A program made the position numbers and the translations under genes. 9,485 bases of DNA, taken from the NCBI GenBank assembly GCA_900550705.1, contig URTG01000062.1, positions 1 to 9,485 on the forward strand, read 5' to 3'. Positions 6,208 through 9,485 of this stretch are shown here, piece after piece (position 1 is the stretch's first letter; every line of letters starts with the position of its first letter). This DNA is from an uncultured Eubacteriales bacterium. GTDB lineage: Bacteria > Bacillota > Clostridia > Oscillospirales > Oscillospiraceae. Under the pieces are notes generated by a model that was not told where the DNA came from, searched no databases, and worked only from the letters and a program-made list of their open reading frames with translations.

Positions 6208-6504
6208 TTACTGATCCTTGCAGACGATCAGAGAACGCATCACGCCGTCGGTGATCCGGAAGATACGATCCAGCTCAGCGGGAATCGCGGGAGCGGCGGT
6301 GAAGGTCATCAGAACGTAGTAGCCCTCCATCAGATCGTTGATGGGATAGGCCAGCCGGCGCTTGCCCCACTCGTCGATCTCGGACACGGTACCGTTCGCC
6401 TCGACCACGCCCTTGAACTTAGCCACCAGGGCGGCAGTCTGCTCCTCGCTCAGCGCGGGATTCAGAATGTAGACCGCCTCGTAGTTCGCGTTGATTTTAG
6501 CCAT
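6208..6504 (-). CDS. rpsF: 30S ribosomal protein bS6
   Basis: A 98-residue ribosomal protein of the 30S platform, partner of S18. It shows the family pattern NYEAVYILNPALSEEQ near the N-terminus, IDEWGKRRLAYPIND (43-57), YYVLMTF (62-68) and ITDGVMRSLIV near the end. Length is typical, without the acidic tail seen in some proteobacteria. AAGGAGGT lies 8 nt upstream of the ATG. First gene of the minus-strand operon; the consensus promoter at 6592-6619 and an approximately 80-nt structured leader precede it. Feedback control by the S6:S18 complex on such leaders is established in other bacteria and is inferred here. Confidence 0.98.
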   Translation of the reverse strand: MAKINANYEAVYILNPALSEEQTAALVAKFKGVVEANGTVSEIDEWGKRRLAYPINDLMEGYYVLMTFTAAPAIPAELDRIFRITDGVMRSLIVCKDQ

Positions 6505-6531
6505 GTTTTTGCACCTCCTTATGGACTTATG

Positions 6532-6581
6532 GCCCTCGGCCCTTCGGCCAGGGCAAGGAAACGCCCGGTCTCTATGGAGAC
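6532..6581 (-). promoter_or_regulatory. Structured 5' leader of rpsF, candidate S6:S18 autoregulatory element
   Basis: In the minus-strand transcript two hairpins lie between the promoter and the ribosome binding site. The first is GTCTC/GAGAC around CATA (6581-6568). The second, at 6554-6532, has stem GCCCT-GGCC, loop GAAG, return GGCC-(G)-AGGGC with one bulged G. CCGA occurs twice in this second element. S6:S18-binding rpsF leaders described in other bacteria expose a CCG-containing bulge; the resemblance is suggestive but I have not matched the published consensus. No T-run follows, so it is not a terminator. Confidence 0.45.
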
Positions 6582-6591
6582 AGGCTTAATT

Positions 6592-6619
6592 ATTATACCG
6601 GAATAAGAAAAATTGTCAA
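6592..6619 (-). promoter_or_regulatory. Predicted sigma-A promoter of rpsF-ssb-rpsR
   Basis: On the minus strand TTGACA (6619-6614) and TATAAT (6597-6592) are both perfect consensus hexamers with a 16-bp spacer. Transcription should begin near 6585, leaving a leader of about 80 nt before rpsF. Such strength fits a ribosomal protein operon. Confidence 0.88.
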
Positions 6620-6784
6620 GTGGTTTGCCGGAATTTCCCGCGGGAGAAAATAAAAAGTGCAGCTGGAACGGTCTGTCCGCTGAATGCAACGAATATGGTG
6701 TGCGGGGGCGCAGTCTCAGAGCATAATCGACGTTTCCGAACGTTGCGCCTGTCTCGGCTAAGCGTATCTGAGATTTCTCGTCGA

Positions 6785-6825
6785 GATTTGTATTTTATCA
6801 GTTGTAACTGATGGATTTGTATTTT
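6785..6825. promoter_or_regulatory. Operator-like direct repeats flanking a dyad
   Basis: The 12-mer GATTTGTATTTT occurs at 6785-6796 and again at 6814-6825. Between them lies ATCAGTTGTAACTGAT (6797-6812), a 7-bp inverted repeat with a 2-bp centre. The block ends 5 bp before the -35 element of the ATPase gene. Position and symmetry suit a binding site for a regulator, but no regulator gene is visible in the window. The remainder of the 6620-6784 gap contains no gene I can support, only a TCCCGCGGGA palindrome (6636-6645) and small inverted repeats. Confidence 0.45.
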
Positions 6826-6830
6826 CTCCA

Positions 6831-6859
6831 TTGAGTTTCAATCGTAAGTGTGGTATGCT
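6831..6859 (+). promoter_or_regulatory. Predicted promoter of the AAA_14/DUF4143 ATPase gene (extended -10)
   Basis: TTGAGT (6831-6836) and TATGCT (6854-6859) are separated by 17 bp, with TGG directly before the -10 as an extended element. The start site would be near 6866, about 25 nt before the ATG at 6891. Confidence 0.5.
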
Positions 6860-6890
6860 GTGCTCAGCCACGGAAAGGGGGCTAAGACGA

Positions 6891-8105
6891 ATGATCAAAC
6901 GCGAACTGTATCTAAGCCGCATCCGTCCGTTCATCGGAACAGAGCTGGTCAAGGTCATGACCGGTATCCGCCGCTGCGGAAAGTCGGTCATGTTGGAGTT
7001 GATCCAGCAGGAGCTTGCGGAGTCCGGCATCAGCCCGGCGCAGTTTATCTCCGTCAACTTTGAAGATATGAGCTATTCCCCCCTGCAAACCGCGCAGGCG
7101 CTGCACGACGAGATCACCAAACGCGCCAAGGAGATAGGCGGCATGGTCTACCTCTTTTTCGATGAGATTCAGGAGGTCAAGGACTGGGAGAAGTGTATCA
7201 ACTCTCTCCGTATTTCGCTGGATTGCGACATCTACATCACCGGCTCCAATGCAAAGCTGCTGTCCGGTGAGCTTGCGACCTATTTGGGCGGTCGGTATGT
7301 GGAGTTTGTGATCTATCCGTTCTCCTTCGGGGAGTTCATGGAGCTGTACCGTTCGATTGCCCCCGATGCGTCCATCCAGCAGTGTTTCCAAAAGTACCTG
7401 CTCGCCGGAGGGATGCCCTATCTCGCAAATCTCCGATATGCGGATGCGCCATCCAAGCAATATCTTCACGATCTGTTCAACTCTGTCCAGCTCAAGGACA
7501 TCGTGAAGCGGAATAAAATCCGGGATGTTGACCTGCTGGAACGAATCATTGCCTATGTGATCGCCAATGTGGGAACGACCTTCTCTGCGTCCTCGCTTGC
7601 GAAGTTCCTGAAAAACGAGCAGCACACCGTTGCCCCGGAAACGATCCTGAATTACATCAGATACTGCTGTGAGGCGTACCTGTTCTATCAGGTGAAGCGG
7701 GAGGATTTGCAGGGCAAACAGATCCTTGCCTCCAATGAGAAGTATTATATTGCCGATCATGGCATCCGCGAGGCGGTCTTCGGCGGCAATATGCGGGACA
7801 TCAATCTCATTTTGGAGAATATTGTATATCTAGAATTGCTGCGCCGGGGCTATGCGGTAACTGTCGGCAGAACAGGCGATAAGGAAATTGATTTTGTATG
7901 CGACAAGCGCGGCGAAAAGCTGTATGTTCAGGTCACTTATCTGCTGGCATCGGAAGAAACGGTCAACCGTGAGTTTGGTGCGTATGACTCTATCCGCGAC
8001 AACTTCCCGAAGTACGTTGTTTCTCTCGATGAGTTCGACATGAGCCGAAACGGGATCAAGCACCGGAATATCCGTGATTTCCTCTTGGCTGAGGAATGGA
8101 ACTGA
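6891..8105 (+). CDS. AAA_14/DUF4143-type ATP-binding protein
   Basis: A complete 404-residue protein of the widespread bacterial and archaeal AAA-family ATPases whose cellular role is not established. The N-terminal ATPase shows Walker A GIRRCGKS (25-32), Walker B YLFFDEIQ (D91, E92), and the sensor-like motif ITGSNAKLL (116-124). A helical middle follows, including DIVKRNKIRD. The C-terminal DUF4143-like region contains ENIVYLELLRRGY and KEIDFV (D334), recalling a PD-(D/E)XK nuclease fold, but the expected E-x-K is Q347-V-T349, so nuclease activity is doubtful. The ATG at 6891 is chosen because a G-rich run (6877-6881) lies 9 nt upstream and the protein starts MIKRELYL as in relatives; a TTG at 6831 is in frame but sits in the promoter. 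Base composition is less GC-rich than polA-tsaD, suggesting acquisition. A paralogue faces it at 8568-9485. I see no clear terminator after it. Confidence 0.88.
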   Translation: MIKRELYLSRIRPFIGTELVKVMTGIRRCGKSVMLELIQQELAESGISPAQFISVNFEDMSYSPLQTAQALHDEITKRAKEIGGMVYLFFDEIQEVKDWEKCINSLRISLDCDIYITGSNAKLLSGELATYLGGRYVEFVIYPFSFGEFMELYRSIAPDASIQQCFQKYLLAGGMPYLANLRYADAPSKQYLHDLFNSVQLKDIVKRNKIRDVDLLERIIAYVIANVGTTFSASSLAKFLKNEQHTVAPETILNYIRYCCEAYLFYQVKREDLQGKQILASNEKYYIADHGIREAVFGGNMRDINLILENIVYLELLRRGYAVTVGRTGDKEIDFVCDKRGEKLYVQVTYLLASEETVNREFGAYDSIRDNFPKYVVSLDEFDMSRNGIKHRNIRDFLLAEEWN

Positions 8106-8242
8106 AGAAGAAACCCGGGACAAGTGACTTCCTCGTTCTTAAATCACATATCACTGTCGTTTCCTTTTAGAACAATGACGCAAGATGTGCCAAACCGCGT
8201 CTCCACCCTGCTGCTGACGGTGGGACAATAGGCACCGAGAAT

Positions 8243-8284
8243 CGATAAGGCACCCGGAAGTATATACTTCCGGATGCCTTATCG
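8243..8284. repeat. Long near-perfect palindrome (42 bp)
   Basis: CGATAAGGCA (8243-8252) pairs with TGCCTTATCG (8275-8284). After one C/A mismatch the stem continues through CCGGAAGTA/TACTTCCGG nearly to the centre. About 19 of 20 possible pairs form. No T-run follows on either strand, so it is not a normal intrinsic terminator. It sits exactly where the similarity of the oxidoreductase fragment to its family ends. Confidence 0.8.
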
Positions 8285-8289
8285 TAAGA

Positions 8290-8505
8290 GAGTTTGACAG
8301 GAACCTTTTTAAGTTCCATCAGCAAACCTTCCCGGTAGAGATATGCCGCGTCGCGGCAGACCTCCTTTTTCCTGCTGAGAAGGTATACTGTGCGTCCGGT
8401 CATTCCCAACTGCAACGCAAGCTCACAACCGACCAATCCGCCGCCGACAATGGCGACGTTCTGCCCGAGAGAGTCGATTCTCCGCAGAGCATCCTCCGCT
8501 ATTGT
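8290..8505 (-). pseudogene. Fragment of an FAD/NAD(P)-dependent oxidoreductase (old yellow enzyme / 2,4-dienoyl-CoA reductase-like)
   Basis: In an open frame on the minus strand (8167-8574), about 70 residues resemble the dinucleotide-binding domain of NADH:flavin oxidoreductases of the OYE/2,4-dienoyl-CoA reductase kind. SLGQNVAIVGGGLVGCELAL carries the GGGLVGxE Rossmann signature, and EVCRDAAYLYREGLLMELKK matches the region after the second strand. The N-terminal TIM barrel, the iron-sulfur cysteines and the remaining C-terminal part are absent, whereas intact family members are about 640-680 residues. Similarity ends at the palindrome 8243-8284, beyond which the frame encodes only translated hairpin and unrelated sequence. 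No ribosome binding site fits a start of its own. I read it as a decayed remnant; expression of a short protein cannot be excluded. Confidence 0.65.
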
Positions 8506-8567
8506 CCCATGTCTATCCAGTCGCTGCCTGCTTTTGCGGTTACTTTTCTTCCGCCTGTGCCATAGTG

Positions 8568-9485
8568 TCACCACGCATCGGCCAGCAGAAAATCTGCAAG
8601 ATGAACGATCTTGATGCCGTTTTCGATGCCGGTGTCCATTTCGTTGAGCGTAACGACATATTTGGGGTAATGGTCGCGGAGCTCCATCAGGTTCCCCACC
8701 TCGCGGTCGGACGCTTCGGGGATCTGGACGCAGACCTGCACATAGATGCGCTCGTCGCGGCGCGTGGCGACAAAGTCGATCTCCTTGGTATCGTTCTTGC
8801 CGATGAAGACATCGTAGCCGCGGCGCTTCAATTCGAGGTACACGATGTTCTCCATCGCGCCGTCCAGCATTTTGCGGTTATAGCCCAGCAGCGCGTATTT
8901 CAGAGAGACATCGGCAAGGTAATACTTCTCCTGCGTTTTCAGGATGCTCTTGCCTTGCAGATCATAGCGTTCGCAGGGGTAGATGATGAATGCCTGCTCC
9001 AACCAGCGCAGGTAGTTGTAGATGCTCTCCACCGAGACCTTGCGGTGCTCGCTTTTGAGGAAGGTAGAGATTGAGTTCGCCGAGAAGGTCTTGCCCATAT
9101 TCTCGATGATATACTTCACCACACGGTCAAAAAGATCCTGCTTGTTGATGCGGTGGCGCTTGACAATATCGCGGGAGACGACGGTATGATATATGCCGTT
9201 GACGATCTGATAGGCGCTCTGTTCATCATACTCGCTGAGCGCCACAATGGGGAAGCCGCCGAAGCGGATATACTCCTCCAGCAGCTCCCTGCGGGATAAG
9301 GTGCTACCCGACTTGAAGTCCAGATATTCCTTGAACGACAGCGTATAAACAGGAATGGACACATAGCGGCCCGTCAGATAGGTGGAGATCTCGCTGGACA
9401 TGAGCTTAGAGTTGGAGCCGGTCACATAGATGTCGGCATCCGCACGTTCCAACAGGCTGTTGACCGCCTTCTCCCAGCCGGTGAT
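8568..9485 (-). CDS. AAA_14/DUF4143-type ATP-binding protein, C-terminal part (5' end outside window)
   Basis: The frame runs open from the window edge (ITGWEKAVNSLLERADADIY) to the TGA at 8570-8568, giving 305 residues. It is a paralogue of the 6891-8105 product: DIYVTGSNSKLM, STYLTGRY, SRDIVKRHRINKQDLFDRVV, YDLQGKSIL, ENIVYLELKRRGYDV and KEIDFVATRRDERIYVQV all align collinearly, clearly related but far from identical. The Walker A and B motifs lie beyond the window and cannot be checked. As in the paralogue, the expected nuclease E-x-K reads Q-V-C. The apparent start at 9452 is an internal TTG, not the real start. The gene converges on its paralogue with about 460 bp of decayed sequence between them, and it shares the lower-GC composition. 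Cellular role unknown. Confidence 0.88.
   Translation of the reverse strand: MTGWEKAVNSLLERADADIYVTGSNSKLMSSEISTYLTGRYVSIPVYTLSFKEYLDFKSGSTLSRRELLEEYIRFGGFPIVALSEYDEQSAYQIVNGIYHTVVSRDIVKRHRINKQDLFDRVVKYIIENMGKTFSANSISTFLKSEHRKVSVESIYNYLRWLEQAFIIYPCERYDLQGKSILKTQEKYYLADVSLKYALLGYNRKMLDGAMENIVYLELKRRGYDVFIGKNDTKEIDFVATRRDERIYVQVCVQIPEASDREVGNLMELRDHYPKYVVTLNEMDTGIENGIKIVHLADFLLADAW

Larger units (their letters stand above)
8221..8509. repeat. Segment bounded by nested inverted repeats
   Basis: TGGGACAATAG (8221-8231) recurs as its exact reverse complement CTATTGTCCCA at 8499-8509. Just inside, GAGAATCGA (8237-8245) recurs inverted as TCGATTCTC (8474-8482). The repeats enclose the oxidoreductase remnant and the palindrome at 8243-8284. 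No transposase is present and I see no target-site duplication, so this is only a candidate for a small non-autonomous element or a rearrangement scar. Confidence 0.35.

Noticed and set aside
5490..6254. 254-codon plus-strand frame across rpsR, ssb and rpsF
   Set aside because: It spans three certain genes on the minus strand and resembles none; a shadow of their codon bias.
8243..8284. Intrinsic terminator for either ATPase gene
   Set aside because: The hairpin is strong but has no T-run on either strand and is 138 bp from one stop and about 280 bp from the other.
6891..9485. Toxin-antitoxin or defence system
   Set aside because: Both intact frames are the same ATPase family, with no small partner gene, methylase, helicase or other defence protein in view; a defence role would be speculation.

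Overview
The window looks like a chromosomal segment of a high-GC member of the Clostridia, most likely an Oscillospiraceae gut commensal of the Flavonifractor/Pseudoflavonifractor/Lawsonibacter type. This is inferred from the style of the proteins, the strong GC bias at third codon positions, AGGAGG-type ribosome binding sites and the gene order. No 16S rRNA or other decisive marker is present, so the genus is a guess.

Layout: (1) 1-564 is the 3' end of a family 2 glycosyltransferase gene. It is followed by about 270 bp of non-coding DNA holding three hairpins, a half copy of one of them, and an unusual G-free tract built from a 7-bp tandem repeat. (2) 893-5092 is a forward operon, polA-rimI-tsaD, with an extended -10 promoter directly after the repeat tract, a 37-bp polA/rimI gap, an ATGA overlap between rimI and tsaD, and a strong terminator at 5131-5168. 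(3) 5169-5377 is non-coding and carries three clustered DnaA-box-like 9-mers. (4) 5421-6504, on the minus strand, is the classical rpsF-ssb-rpsR operon with a consensus promoter, a structured 5' leader and its own terminator. It converges on tsaD. (5) From about 6620 to the end the base composition becomes visibly less GC-rich and the content accessory: a complete AAA_14/DUF4143-type ATPase gene (6891-8105, +), a degraded stretch with an oxidoreductase fragment and a long palindrome, and the 3' part of a paralogous ATPase gene on the opposite strand (8568-9485, -).

Functional links: polA and ssb serve DNA replication and repair. rimI and tsaD modify the translation apparatus (N-terminal acetylation of S18, and tRNA t6A37). 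RimI's textbook substrate, ribosomal protein S18, is encoded by the convergent neighbour rpsR, whose best-supported start gives an N-terminal alanine after methionine removal. S6 and S18 form a complex, and the rpsF leader is a candidate S6:S18 autoregulatory site.

Most of the window is ordinary core genome. The parts worth a second look are the heptamer tract before polA, the DnaA-box cluster, the rpsF leader, the operator-like repeats before the ATPase gene, and the convergent ATPase paralogues around a decayed gene. I do not see a clearly new multi-gene system.
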